A stretch of 64,000 nt of DNA from Liolophura sinensis. Its lineage: Eukaryota; Mollusca; Polyplacophora; Chitonida; Chitonidae. The translations under genes and the position numbers were made by a program. The notes beneath the pieces were generated by a model that had not been told where the DNA came from, did no database searches, and saw only the letters and a program-made list of their open reading frames with translations. Each line of letters opens with the position of its first letter. The stretch's first letter is position 1. This document shows, piece by piece, positions 11,797 to 23,000 of this stretch. The DNA is taken from assembly GCF_032854445.1 (NCBI RefSeq), contig NC_088296.1, positions 12,808,706 to 12,872,705 of the forward strand, read 5' to 3'.

Positions 11797-14700
11797 GTAA
11801 CTGCTCACATTTGTACAATATTAATAAACCGCAGAGTTAATATTTATAAATTTATAAATTTTGGAATATTTATTTGATTGTATGGTTCATTGGAAGGCGC
11901 AGTTACCGGTTAACTGCAGTGTGTTACAATGTACGGATGCAGAAAATGAATCAGGTAGACGCTGACTAGAACCAATGCTTCTATTTTACTTCATTCGTGA
12001 AATACTGATTAAATAAATAAATATTTTACTTCATTAAAGTCGCTACCCTGGCTACTTTTTCAAGTCAGCCTTCTGCACAAAAAGATAATAAAATTTTAGT
12101 CCTGATGTTGTGTGCAAGCATATTTTTAAAATGTGACAAATCTTTCACATAATTTTGGATGAAGAAACAGCAATTATTTTATTATATTTACTTTCTTCTA
12201 TTCTTATAATATATTTGTTAGTGAAGTAGCATAAATGCTATCAGTGTGAATTTATTGTTTTATTTATTATTGTATGTATTTGTTAACCTGTAGATGAATG
12301 GAATGCTGTAAACTGTACCCACTTCATTCCTACAATGTTTAGGAAGCCAAGTAGCATTTGTTTTATTTAAATGTTCAACATCATAAATATTAAAACTGAT
12401 GTCATGGTCAAGAATTCCAGAGAGAAAAAGATTCCTTTATGTGTACTGTATGCACATTTAATTTATATGAGAAACCTTGGCGTCAGGGGGTCCTCATTTG
12501 GATCATGTAAACAATAATAAAGTTAGTGAAATACACAAAATATGTGTAAAATAAAATTTATGAAGAATACAATTTAATTTCTGAAAAGCCTTGATGATGA
12601 TATGGGTTAACATGTCAAAATCTGTTGATCCAGGTGGTTATAATGTTTTAGAAATGAAGAGAGAAATAATCTATAGATGCATACATGTATATCTGTTTAG
12701 GAAATTTCATGATCCTTTAGTTATGAATGTATAAAGAATACTTGTAACTCACAATGAATCAAACAAATTTCATTGCCTTTTCAATAACAAATTTCACAGC
12801 ATATTTAATTTCAGGGCTGGAATGGCTGACTTTGTATACCTGCTCAACAATGAAACCTCATGTAACTTGAAGTTTCTTTGTATAGACAATTAAAAACAAA
12901 GAGTGGTTTGATAAAAAGTAATATTAATTAATCATAGAAATTTGTATTTGTATGAAGATGTATAATATATAGATAATTTTGTCTGAAGTAAATGAAAAAA
13001 ACATGCAAAATACCTTAAAGTTTGAGATGGAAATGATCATTTTTTTTATCCTCATGACTGATCAATATTAATTTTGTGGCACTGGTATTGAGATTTTGTG
13101 TCCAATAATTTGCAGACAAGATTGGATCAGATATCGAAATATTGAATGGAAACCAAGAATTCAACTCATTTTTCAGTGGTCAGGACGGGCCGTTGTGTAC
13201 CCCATCCCATGAGGGTCATCACCCCACCCCTGACACCCCAGTCTCCTCCCATGCCAGTCCTCCCTCCCCCTTGCCCAGGTAAGACATTAATAACGTGGAA
13301 TTCATAGAATGCTAACTTTACAAGTGTGCTCTGAATGAAAATCAGAATTTTGAGAAAACGATGAAGTTGTATGTTAATTTTTGCCTCATCCTCAAGTGGA
13401 TTGAAAACTAGAAGGCACTCTGAAACTGAACCATGCACCTCCCCCCCCCCCCCCCATAAATATACAATTCCCCTCAGTTTAGACAAAGAGACCATAGGAT
13501 GCATTGCTGTCTTATTTGCCACTTTTAAAAAAATCCACGTTGCCACCAATATTGAATGCATTGGTCTATGGGCCGAGACTAACATGCACAATTTTCATTC
13601 CCTATCACTAAGTACTTTCTCCACAAAAATTGCTGATGTAGAAACAGACAAATAAAGGCCAGGCAGTAACATAACCTTTGTGGAGAAGAAAGTACACAAA
13701 ACTAGAACGCAAAGAGATGCAGTTTTTGATGTCAGCTCATGGGTCTCCTATTTTCCATGATGTTTTTATCTATGACAAAATAACCATCAAGTCTTATGTC
13801 CAACAGTGTAACAGTATGTTTGAAGCTCATAAGCCTCGTCTGCAATTTACCAGCTGTACCCATGCTGATACATGTAAATTATATCCTGTCTAGACAGGCA
13901 GCATAGTACATAACGCTGGTCTTTTTGCATCAGGGGTACTGAGGGAGTTAATCCACAGGCCCCTCCCACTCCACCTGAGGCTGTCCCACTGAGCCATCCA
14001 GAGGCCGCCCCACCTAGCCATCCAGAGGCCGCCCCACCCAGCCATCCAGAGGCTGCGCCTCCCAGCCATCCAGAGGCTGTCCCGCCCAGCCATCCAGAGG
14101 CTGTCCCGCCCAGCCATCAAGAGGCCGCCCCACCCAGCCATCCAGAGGCTGCCCCACCCAGCCATCCAGAGGCTGCGCCTCCCAGCCATCCAGAGGCTGT
14201 CCCGCCCAGCCATCCAGAGGCTGTCCCGCCCAGCCATCAAGAGGCCGCCCCGCCCAGCCATCCAGAGGCTGTCCCGCCCAGCCATCCAGAGGCCGCCCCA
14301 CCCAGCCATCCAGAGGCTGCGCCTCCCAGCCATCCAGAGGCTGCCCCACCCAGCCATCCAGAGGCTACCCCACCCAGCCATCCAGAGGATGCCCCACCAA
14401 GCCATCCAGAGGCTGCCCCATCCTCCCCACCAAATGTGGGCCATACAGTGGAGTGTGTACCAGCTTTCATACCAGAGGTTTTGGGATCAACATCTGCACA
14501 TGACATGTGAGTCACAGGACTAATTTCCTGTAAGGTGTAATTTTCCTGTAACATTGAACCCCATTCTTATGAACACTGTTTAAGTATTAAAGCGAACTTT
14601 TCATCTTCATGATCAAAACATACATATACATAATCATCAAAGGGAATGCGAGTGATGTAAATTAGAAAAAAAATTCAAATAATAGTCTTTTATTTTGGAA

Positions 14701-17700
14701 TTTTGTTACTCATGAATAGTATAAGACGATTTTGTAGAATCTACCTTCAAGATTAATTTGTGACTGAGCTTGCTTATACTGTCACCTTATTTTAGACTGC
14801 ATTGTGACAGCCATGTCTCTGGTTGTTGAGTGTTCACCTCATCATAATATTATCTTTGCCATGATATTTCAGTGAGGCAGCATTGTTACAATGTTATATG
14901 TAAATATGTTGGCATTAGGTTGGGACTGCTTAAAAGTTTTGTGAAAATGTGAAACTTCAGAGCAGTCAACATCAATGGTACAATACATGTAAGAAGCAGA
15001 GTCAAATTTCTTGATTTTATTCACCTTAGTTATCACATTGTCCATCATTCAGTGGTTTAATTAGTATATTGTGGTTGTATTGTAGTAGTACAGAGGAGGG
15101 AAAACCACCAGCCACATCCACTGAGGTTGACAACGGGGACAAAACGATAGAGCCTGACTCTTCTTCTCCTCACATGATGGGTGCTGAGGCAGTTTCACAT
15201 CCTCCGCCAAGGCTACAGGATGATCTAACCTCTGGGGGTAAGGTTGTGTCCTCCGAGTTACACCTTATCCCAGCCCATGAGGTTGACCAACCATCTGTAG
15301 ATGAGGATGTGACTTCAGCTTCAGCTGAGGGTCGGACCACATCAGGACAGCCGACGCCTTCTTCCAGTTCTCACATGTAAGTTATCAAACATACACTGTA
15401 TATATCCCTACAGTAATTAATTGTGACTGTACATATTTAGGTCATCAGTTTACCAAGTATTTCGCCGGTTACCTGCGACCATTTGCTAGCTATCACACTG
15501 TGGTCACAGCTCTGGTTTTACTGTCTATACTGTACATGTTTAATTATATAATCAAATGCAAGTGTGATGGCGATAACCTGACCAACACTCCAAAAAAGTG
15601 AAAGGACCCTCCTCAAAAGTTTTTACTGGTCTTTTGATTGAATGGGCTTATATCCAAGGGAGATAACTCATAGGTAGCATAAGACCTGCAAAAAAGTCTT
15701 AATACCCACCTACATGTACCGCATTTTTTTTTCTGACAGGTTTGGGTTACGCCTCAAAGGAAATTTTTAATGACCGTATACACAGGGTTAAATGTTAGAA
15801 AAGTAGGCTGGAAAACAGGATGTGTTCATTGTGAAAATACTCATTGTAGGTTTTTTTTCCCAGGAATTTCATATTTATTAACATCCTATCCTATGTAATG
15901 GTTATCCTCAAGGATGTTAATTCACCATGGACTTTGTCTATAGCCATTAACACAAGCCTGTAAACCTCCCTCAACCTGGTCCTTGCACGTTGGTGCAAGA
16001 CAATATACACTGCTTGTAAAGCCATCTATGTCCTGTTACATGAAGTTCACTGAACAGATGGGCAGATATAAGATTGTTGGTGTTCCATTCAGTAGAGTGG
16101 TTCGTGCAAAAAACAAGGCAACAATTTGAGGAAAAGTTCATTGAAGATCATTTGCCTTCCGCAAATATTGCCTCCAAAAATATCACCTCCATAAATAGGT
16201 GAAAAATCTGTATCACTTGTGGAAAAGTTTCCTGTAGGCGCTGATTTCTTCCATCTGTAGTACCTAAAATGTTTTTTAAGTGAAAAAGTCTTGAGTTGAT
16301 TTGTTTATACGTGAAATCAAATGAATAAATGAGTCAGTATATGACTAATGACGACCACAAATAATATTCATAATTCAGTGAAGTATTTTCATTGAATTAC
16401 ATTGCATTTACATTTACGTTTATTTTCAATGTATTGGTTAGTTATAGGAGGACGTAGATAAACTGGTAAGTATTTTTCTGTTGATGAAGTTGTTTGATAT
16501 TTGTGTGTCTGTTTGTCTATAACACCGTCTTTCCAGCAAACACCTCGTCATTCTCTGAGGTGGTACACTGATGTTTTATTATGCTTTCTGTGAATGGCTT
16601 TTACAGAGAACTTGTTACAACTTGTAACACACTCTCACTGTGTTTGTTTCTCTCAATGTCTCTCTTACTGTCTCCCACTGATGTCCAGCACCATGCACAT
16701 ATACCTTAATTCCACAACCTTTTCGCATATGAAAGAGCAACTTTAATTTGTGCAAATTTTTAATCTGATTTAAGAAAACTGCATTGGTTGGATTGGCCGG
16801 TTTCAGGGCTTCACAAAAGTATAATAGTTATCAGCCAATACAGAATAATGCCTTCAGAATATGCTTGAATAGAGACCTTGCAAACATGCAGAAAGGTTGG
16901 GGAATTAGTAACAGTAGAGTTGGCTAACTGCTTCTATGCGCATTCTCGTAATGACCTCTGGCCTTTGTCACAGAATTTGTCTTTCAATGTCAATGTGGCA
17001 TGTGTTAAGCAGAAAGACACCTCACTACAAGTGTTAACCTCATCAGTGTTGGAAAATCTATGCTGACATTGTCTTAAGTTTAAGCTTTTCCTTAAAAAAT
17101 GAACACCTAATGTAGTGTTAACCTTACTGCAAGTGTTAACCTCATCAGTGTTGGAAAATCTATGCTGACATTGTCTTAAGTTTAAGCTTTTCCTTAAAAA
17201 ATGAACATAGAATGTAGTGTGTGATTCTTGAAATATGAAAGTCAGTATGGTCAATATCGTAAAGAAAGTCAAATATATTTCATTAAAATCATTGGTGTTT
17301 TGAGTCTCTAGGGTAAGAATTCTGAAAAGTTCAACTTATGGTACAGTATATACTCAGTTATGTGTACTATTATTGGCATGTAATCTTTGTACATATAAGT
17401 ATATATTTGCTAGCGTAGAGTTAATATTTAACAATATTCATAATTAATAATGTTAATTCAATGTACCCGCAACAATTTTTCTGAATATGGAAATGACAAC
17501 CTCTAAGGTACAAAATTCTCTTTATTTTTATGCTGTCATCTTTCAGTACCCAGAATATGGGTAGGTATGTGAATTTCTTATCCACCGGTGTTTAGTTGAT
17601 TCAGCACTTAGTAAACTGAATATGGAAATGGCTCATTATTATAATATTTATTTTTTTATTTCATTGGTGTTTTACAATGTACTCAAGAATATTTCACTTT

Positions 17701-19314
17701 TACAACAATGGCTAGCATTAGGGTGGACGTGGGAGGAAACCCACAAGCATTGGTAGGTTACATTTTTTTAATATGGAACCCATGTATTTACTTGCATCTT
17801 TTTTAGCACCCAGGAAAAAGAGGACAGGTCTGTCTCACCCGGGGATGTGGAATTGTCCCTGTCTCAGTCCTTGCTGTCCCGCCCCTCCAACCCCCGTCTG
17901 ATTCTCGTGAAACCCGTGACTCACACCCAAAGTGAGCCCTCCACAGCTGTCTGTTCCACTGACCGAGTCATTAAAGAGGAGTGTCGTCTGACAGGTAACC
18001 ACTATAAAATCACCCACAGCACACATAATATTGTTTCTTAAATTCAAATCCTGTCTGTCTGAACCTTAAACATCCTTATCAGATATAACTGGAGCAAGCA
18101 AAACATTTATCATAAGCTTATGTGAGTTGTCAATATATTTTTTTACTTTTTTGGTATATCCATTTCTGTCATGTATTTAAGTCAAAAGCAGTGTTTTTGT
18201 AAACATTAGCTAGGAATACACCTCATGACGACGTTGTTATTGACAGACAAATTTGCCTCCTGTGTTGTATTTATCTTACTGGTGTTTTACATCATACTCG
18301 AGAATATTTCACTCATATGACAGCTACCATCATTATGGTGGTAGGAAACCTGTCTGAACTCAAGGGAAACCCACAATCATCTACAGGTTGCCGACAGACC
18401 TTACACATATGGCTGAAGAGAATCAAAGCAAACGTCAGTTAGACTTTAATGTAAGAGGTTCTTGGGTGCCTGCTGCGTTATAAGTGGTATGCGATATTCA
18501 GCAATTATTCAAACATCAGCCTGGAATAACCCTAAAACTGACAAAAACATGCTTTAATATAGTTTCTTTCTGTTTTTTATTTTCTCTTGCAGCCTCTGAC
18601 CCCACAGTGCAGGTAGCCGTTGCTTCTCATCCTCGCCACTGGCCGGTTTTGGCTTCTGTGAGAGCCTCTTTTCACCAGGGCTCCGCGAGCATCCCCCGCT
18701 CTCCATGGAGGGGCAACCAGTGCACCACCATGGCACTGGTCGCCGTGACGCTGTCAGCCGTCAAGCCTGTCAACACCTGGGCTAAGGAGGATTTGGATGG
18801 AATCCTCCGTGACGGCGACCGCAATCACGGTGCCCTTCTAGCCAGGCTTGGTCGACTTGGCCAGACCAACCAGCGGGTGGGCATCTATGAAATGATGAGA
18901 TGCTCGTGTCTTTCCATCACTCTGGGAGACCAGTGCTATGCCATGGCAGGTGTGAAAGACACAGAAGTCATCGGCATGGTGTCCACCACCCCAATGGACG
19001 AGGCTACCATGGAAGCCTTCCAGATGGTGGACCTTCAGACAGGGCTAGAGCGTGCCCTTAACGGCAGTGATGGAGCTGTGGTCACAATTGGTGATTACAG
19101 CACAGCGTTTATCCGGGATCCCAGGGGAGGTGTCCGGGTCTGGGACAGCCATTGCAGGGGCCGTGATGGTCTGTTTCGGCGTAACGGAAGGGCCGTCCTC
19201 CTCACGCTCGGCTCCCTTGATGACGTAACACCTTTCGTCATCAAGAAGCTGAGGAGCCGCAAACAGACCGAGGCACAGTATGAAGTTGCTGGCTTCCAAT
19301 TGGTAGAGAAGTGA
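11747..19314 (+). CDS. Multi-exon gene: acidic/Pro-rich stalk plus C76-like cysteine peptidase domain
   Basis: The exons were inferred by open frame, AG/GT borders and phase: 11747-11796, 13177-13278, 13934-14506, 15086-15376, an optional microexon at 17547-17564, 17807-17994, and 18593-19314 with a TGA stop. Junctions up to 17807 are all phase 2; the last is phase 1. The N-terminal half is low-complexity: an acidic start (TEPEEDD), a His/Pro/Ser-rich exon, the PSHPEA repeat exon, and Ser/Thr/Pro/Glu-rich exons. The C-terminal exon carries the only globular domain. No signal peptide or membrane segment is visible, so a cytosolic or nuclear location is likely. Family knowledge: C76 peptidases of herpesvirus tegument proteins are deubiquitinases with a Cys...Asp-x-His arrangement. 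Assigning this cellular gene to that fold is my inference. The true 5' end is unknown and may include 605-676. A possible AATAAA lies at 19398. Confidence 0.6.
11797..13176. other. Intron, AT-rich
   Basis: About 1.4 kb with homopolymer runs and no ORF of note. No repeat family is recognised, apart from short AT-rich duplications such as the repeated ATTTTACTTCATT near 12000. Confidence 0.45.
13177..13278 (+). CDS. Exon: His/Pro/Ser-rich segment
   Basis: A TTTTTCAG acceptor and an AG|GTAAGA donor border 102 nt open in the phase-2 frame. The segment contains HEGHHPTPDTPVSSHASP and similar low-complexity sequence. Because it is phase-symmetric (2 in, 2 out), it can be skipped without a frameshift. 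The antisense strand is also open here, but it is Gly/Trp-rich and not plausible. Confidence 0.5.
13440..13455. repeat. Poly-C tract
   Basis: A run of about 15 cytosines inside the intron between the exons at 13177 and 13934, probably slippage-prone. Confidence 0.8.
13934..14506 (+). CDS. Exon encoding PSHPEA octapeptide repeats
   Basis: A TTTTTGCATCAG acceptor precedes the exon and an AT|GTGAGT donor follows it. The frame opens GTEGVNPQAPPTPPEA and then runs through about 17 copies of an eight-residue unit, [AV]-[AV]-P-P-S-H-P-E, encoded by a 24 bp minisatellite with no frameshift, and leaves through a unique tail ending in SAHD. The chemistry (Pro, Ser, His, Glu) suggests an extended, flexible spacer. 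The repeat sits between unique coding ends that match the flanking exons in phase, which argues that the + strand frame is the real one rather than the three Gly/Trp-rich antisense ORFs. Confidence 0.6.
13985..14420 (+). repeat. 24 bp coding minisatellite with higher-order structure
   Basis: Unit CAGCCATCCAGAGGCTGTCC plus four bases, about 18 copies. A variant block starting GCCATCCAGAGGCTGCGCC recurs at 14042, 14162 and 14306, i.e. 120 bp (five units) and then 144 bp (six units) apart, showing that blocks of units were duplicated together. Confidence 0.9.
14507..15085. other. Intron
   Basis: AT-rich, with no ORF or repeat recognised. It ends in a TAGTAG tandem acceptor just before the next exon. 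Confidence 0.45.
15086..15376 (+). CDS. Exon: Ser/Thr/Glu-rich linker
   Basis: The exon is 291 nt, phase 2 in and out, with an AT|GTAAGT donor. Its sequence is hydrophilic, rich in Ser, Thr, Glu, Asp and Pro (for example STEEGKPPATSTEVDNGD), with no predicted fold or membrane segment. Two acceptors three bases apart (TAGTAG, ending at 15085 or 15088) both keep the frame and would add or drop one Ser. Confidence 0.55.
15377..17546. other. Intron, including a 102 bp tandem duplication
   Basis: About 2.2 kb, AT-rich, without a convincing ORF. The only repeat I see is the duplication at 17023-17206. Confidence 0.45.
17023..17206. repeat. Tandem duplication, period 102 bp
   Basis: The block beginning CAAGTGTTAACCTCATCAGT and running through a CTTAAGTTTAAGCTTTTCC segment occurs twice, offset by 102 bp, with very few differences. 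Confidence 0.85.
17547..17564 (+). CDS. Possible 18 nt microexon
   Basis: A CATCTTTCAG acceptor is followed by 18 nt and a GTATGT donor, phase 2 in and 2 out, encoding about six residues (TQNMGS with flanking bases). An alternative donor four bases earlier would break the frame. It is compatible with, but not required by, the gene model. Confidence 0.25.
   Translation, partial: YPEYG
17650..17761 (-). mobile_element. SINE fragment, family A (3' part)
   Basis: The A-family 3' region is seen in reverse orientation (TTGGTGTTTTACAATGTACTCAAGAATATTTCACT, shown here only as a landmark for its start near 17660), with degenerate central sequence. The tRNA-like head is missing. It lies within an intron. 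Confidence 0.7.
17807..17994 (+). CDS. Exon upstream of the peptidase domain
   Basis: A TTTTTTAG acceptor and an ACAG|GTAACC donor border 188 nt. The translation starts TQEKEDRSVSPGDVELSLSQ and continues through a basic-hydrophobic patch (PRLILVKPV) to KEECRLT. It enters in phase 2 and leaves in phase 1, matching the peptidase exon, where the joined codon is GCC. A signature for a known domain is not visible. Confidence 0.55.
18268..18420 (-). mobile_element. SINE fragment, family A
   Basis: A diverged copy in the last intron. It retains the tail boundary, GGTGTTTTACATCATACTCG, and part of the centre (GGAAACCCACAATCATCTACA), but no tRNA-like head. Confidence 0.7.
18593..19314 (+). CDS. Terminal exon: C76-like cysteine peptidase domain
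   Basis: About 240 codons ending in TGA. Motifs in order: PRSPWRGNQCTTMALVAV, a glycine-Asn-Gln-Cys helix start typical of papain-like nucleophiles; MVDLQTGLERAL; GAVVTIGDYSTAFIRD, a hydrophobic strand; then GGVRVWDSHCRGRDGL, giving Asp-Ser-His; then a strand AVLLTLGSLDDV. The Q-C ... D-x-H order and the strand preceding the DxH match the herpesvirus tegument N-terminal deubiquitinase family. Cellular proteins with this domain exist in metazoans, to my knowledge mostly uncharacterised. All three catalytic positions and the Gln expected for the oxyanion hole are present, so the enzyme could be active. An OTU or other papain-like fold is the main alternative. Confidence 0.65.
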
Positions 19315-19397
19315 GGTAGGTTTCAACAGGAGTATATATTTGGTAGCATATCCTTAATACTATAAGTACATCCCTTGGCTTGCAAGACCTTGCAGAC

Positions 19398-19403
19398 AAT
19401 AAA
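19398..19403 (+). terminator. Possible polyadenylation signal
   Basis: AATAAA lies 84 bp after the stop codon of the protease-like gene. A more AT-rich block with further AATAAA-like words follows at 19555-19580. Confidence 0.35.
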
Positions 19404-19581
19404 TGGTTGACTATGTTCATCAACAATCTCACTTTAGCTGAAGACGACTTATCTGTACATCACATGCGGTCAACTTGCCAAGGGTCAGGTAGGATTACCT
19501 GGTCACTGCGGATTGTTCCATCCATGAAAAATGTATGGTGTTAAAAAAAACAACCAAATAAATAAATGAATAATTAATGTC

Positions 19582-19692
19582 ATTTATTTTTTTGATTCTG
19601 TTCCATTGTACTCAGGAATATTTCATGTATACAACGGCAGAGATAAACTGGGCAGAGCCCGGGGGAAACTTACAACCATCTGCAGATTGCTG
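19582..19692 (-). mobile_element. SINE fragment, family A
   Basis: The tail-side boundary is diverged (TTGATTCTGTTCCATTGTAC), but the GGGCAGAGCCCGGGGGAAAC core is well kept. The head is missing. Confidence 0.65.
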
Positions 19693-20019
19693 CTTCATTA
19701 TATCATTTCAGAATTACACATAAATAATCAAACCCGTTTTGCCCATCATGTGTTGAATTATTAAGTTGAGTTTGCTCATTGACATTTGTAACTCGTGCCC
19801 CTAAAGTGTCTACATGTAACAGCATTAATAGATGTGTCCAGATTTCATTACCCATTTTACAGCATTTTGTGTTGTTTTATTTTTCAGGTAGTGCTGCCTC
19901 AATCTGAGGGTGACAATCTTAACAGCCTGGTCTACCCTCCTCTGGCATAGCAACCGAACTGTTCCTGTGGACAATACCCAGTATTGGAGAAGCCCTCCCA
20001 TCCTGGCATCGTAAGAACA

Positions 20020-23000
20020 TGATCTGGGACCACCATTGCTATTTCTGAGCTTAGAAGCCTGGGATCACCTCAACCACAACTCTCGAGCTGAGAAGTTTGG
20101 GACCACCTCAGCTGCTACAATTTTTCAGCTGAGAAGCTTGGGCCACCTCAGCCACTACTATCCAGCACCTGAGAAGCCTGGGACTACCTCGGCTACAAAT
20201 GTTTCTCAGCTGAGAGGTCTGGGATCACCTCAACCACAGTTATTCCTGGGCTGAATCTGATGTCACCTCAACGCTAACTATTGCTGAGCTGAGAAGTTTA
20301 GGACCACCTCAACCACAACTATTTCAGAGCTGAGAAATCTGAGATCAACTCAGCCACTATTATTCCTGAGCTGAGAACCCTTGGACTACCTCTGTTACAA
20401 ATAGTTCTCAGTTGAGAAGTCTGGGACCACCTCGGCCACAAAGTAGTCCTCAGCTGAGAAGTGTCACACCACCTCAACCACAAGTAATCCTCAGCTGAGA
20501 AGTGTCAGACCACCTCAGGCACAATTATTCCTGGGCCGAATTTGGTGCCACTCAGTCCAAATATGCCTGAGCTGAGTAATCGAGAACAACATCAGCTACA
20601 GCTGTCCATGAGCTGAAAAGTGTGGGACCACCTCAGTCACCACAATTCCTGATCTGAGAAATCTGAGATCACCTCAGCCACAACTATTCCTGATCTGAGA
20701 AATCTGAGCCAATATTATTCCTGAGTTGAGAACCCTGGAACTATCCATGAGCTGAAAGAAGTCTGAGACCACCTCAGCCACAATTATTACTGGGCTGAAT
20801 CTTGTGCCACCTTGACCCAAACCTTTCATGAGATGAAAAGTCTGGGACCACTTCAGCTACAACTTCCTGAGCTGAGTAATCAGGGAGTACAACTTCCTGA
20901 ACTGAGTAATTAGGGACGAACTCAGAAATCTGAGATAACCTCAGCCACAATTATTCCTGACATGAGAAGCCTGGGACAACCACAGACACATATATTTCTC
21001 AGTTGGGAAGTCTGGGACCACATCAGCCACAATTATTCCTGACATGAGAAGCCTGGGACAACCACAGACACATATATTTCTCAGTTGGGAAGTCTGGGAT
21101 CACCTCAGCCACAATTATTCCTGACATGAGAAGCCTGGGACAACCACAGACACATATATTTCTCAGTTGGGAAGTCTGGGACCACTTCAGCCACAATTAT
21201 TCCTGACATGAGAAGCCTGGGACAACCCTAGGCACATATATTTCTCAGTTGGGAAGTCTGGGACCATCTCAGCCACAATTATTCCTGACGTGAGAAGCCT
21301 GGGACAACCACAGACACATATATTTCTCAGCTGGGAAGTCTAGGACCACCTCAGCCACAATCATCATTGGGACCACCTCAACCCAAGGTATTCCACGGCT
21401 GAAAAATCTGGGACGGCCTCGGCCACAAATTCCTGAGCTGAGTAATCAGGGGCATCCTCAGCCCAAACTATTCCTGAGCTGAGAATCTTTGGACCACCAC
21501 AGTGACAAGTATTCCTGTGCTGAAAAGTCCAGGACTACCTCAAACACAACTGTTCCTAAGCTGAAAAGTTTGTCACCACCTCAGCCGCAACTGGTCCTGA
21601 GGTCAAAAGTCTTGAACCACCCCAGCCACAAGTAGCCCTCAGCTAAGCTTAAGACATCCTCAGCCACAATTATTCCTGAGCTGAGAAATGTGGGACAACC
21701 TCAGCCCAAACTATTCCTGAGCTGAGACTTTTTTGATCACCTCAGCACAAATATTCTTGTGCTGAAAAAGTCTATGACTACTTCAGCTACAACAGTTCCT
21801 AAGCTGAGAAGAGTGTCACCACCTTAGCTGCAACTGTTCCTGAGCTGAGAAGTCGGGGACCACCTCAACAGCAACTGTTCCTCAGCAAACAATTCTGGAA
21901 CCTCCTCAGCCACAAGTAATCTTCATCTGAGAAGTGTGGCACCGCTTCGGCCCAAGCTATTCCTGAGCTGAGAATCTTAGGCACACCTCAGCTCAAATAT
22001 TCCTGTGCTGAAAAGTCGAGGATTACCTTAGCTGCAACTATTCCTCAGTTGAGAAATCTGAGCTGAGCTGAGCTGAGCTCATGAGCTGAAAAGTCTGAAA
22101 CCACCTCAACCTAAACTACTTTTGAGATGAGAAATCTGGAACCACCTCAGCCCAAACTATTCATGAGCTAAAAGGTTGGACAACCTCAGCGACAACTAGT
22201 CCTGAGTTTTCAAGTTGAGACATTTAAGACCACCTCCACCACAAGTATTCCTAATCTGTGAGGTCTGGGACCATTTCATTTACAATTGCTACTGAGCTAA
22301 AAAGACTGGAACCACCTCAGCTACAACAGCTGAGAACAATTATTCTTCCAGCTTATGAGTCCATCTGGGACCACCTCAGCCAAAATTATTGAAGAAATCT
22401 GGGACCACCTCACCTACGACTTCCTGAGCTGAGAAGTCTGAGGCCACCTCAGCCACAATTATTTCTGAACTGAGAAGTCAGGGACGACCTCGGCTAAAAC
22501 TGCTGATGAGCTAAAAAGTCTGGGATGACCTCAGCCACAAGTATTTCTGAGCTGAGAAAGCTGGGACCACCTCAGCTACAAGCGTTCCAGCTGAGAAATT
22601 TGGGACCACCTCAGCCACAACTGTTCCTGAGCTGTAAAATCTGGGACCACCTCAGCCACAGCTGCTTCTGATCTGTAAAGCCTGAGACCACCTCACCAAC
22701 AGCTGTTCATCATCTGTAAAGTCTGGGAACACTTCAGCCACAGCTGCTCCTCATCTGTAAAGTCTGGGACCACCTCAGCCACAGCTGTTCCTCATCTGTA
22801 AAGTCTGGGACCACCTCAGCCACGGCTGCTCCTCATCTGTAAAGTCTGGGACCACCTCAGCCACAGCTTCTCATCTGTAAAGTCTGGGACCACCTCAGGC
22901 ACAGCTGCTCCTCATCTGTAAAGTCTGTAACCACCTCAGCCACAGCTGTTCCTCATCTGTAAAGTCTGGGACCACCTCACCCACAGCTGTTTTTCATCTG

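Noticed and set aside
13890-14554. Three antisense ORFs (up to 184 codons) of Gly/Trp/Leu repeats
   Set aside because: They are shadows of the 24 bp coding minisatellite. The + strand frame continues into unique exon ends with matching splice phases, while the antisense frames do not.
20036-20254. 72-codon ORF in the 41 bp array
   Set aside because: Repeat-derived and lost as unit lengths vary.
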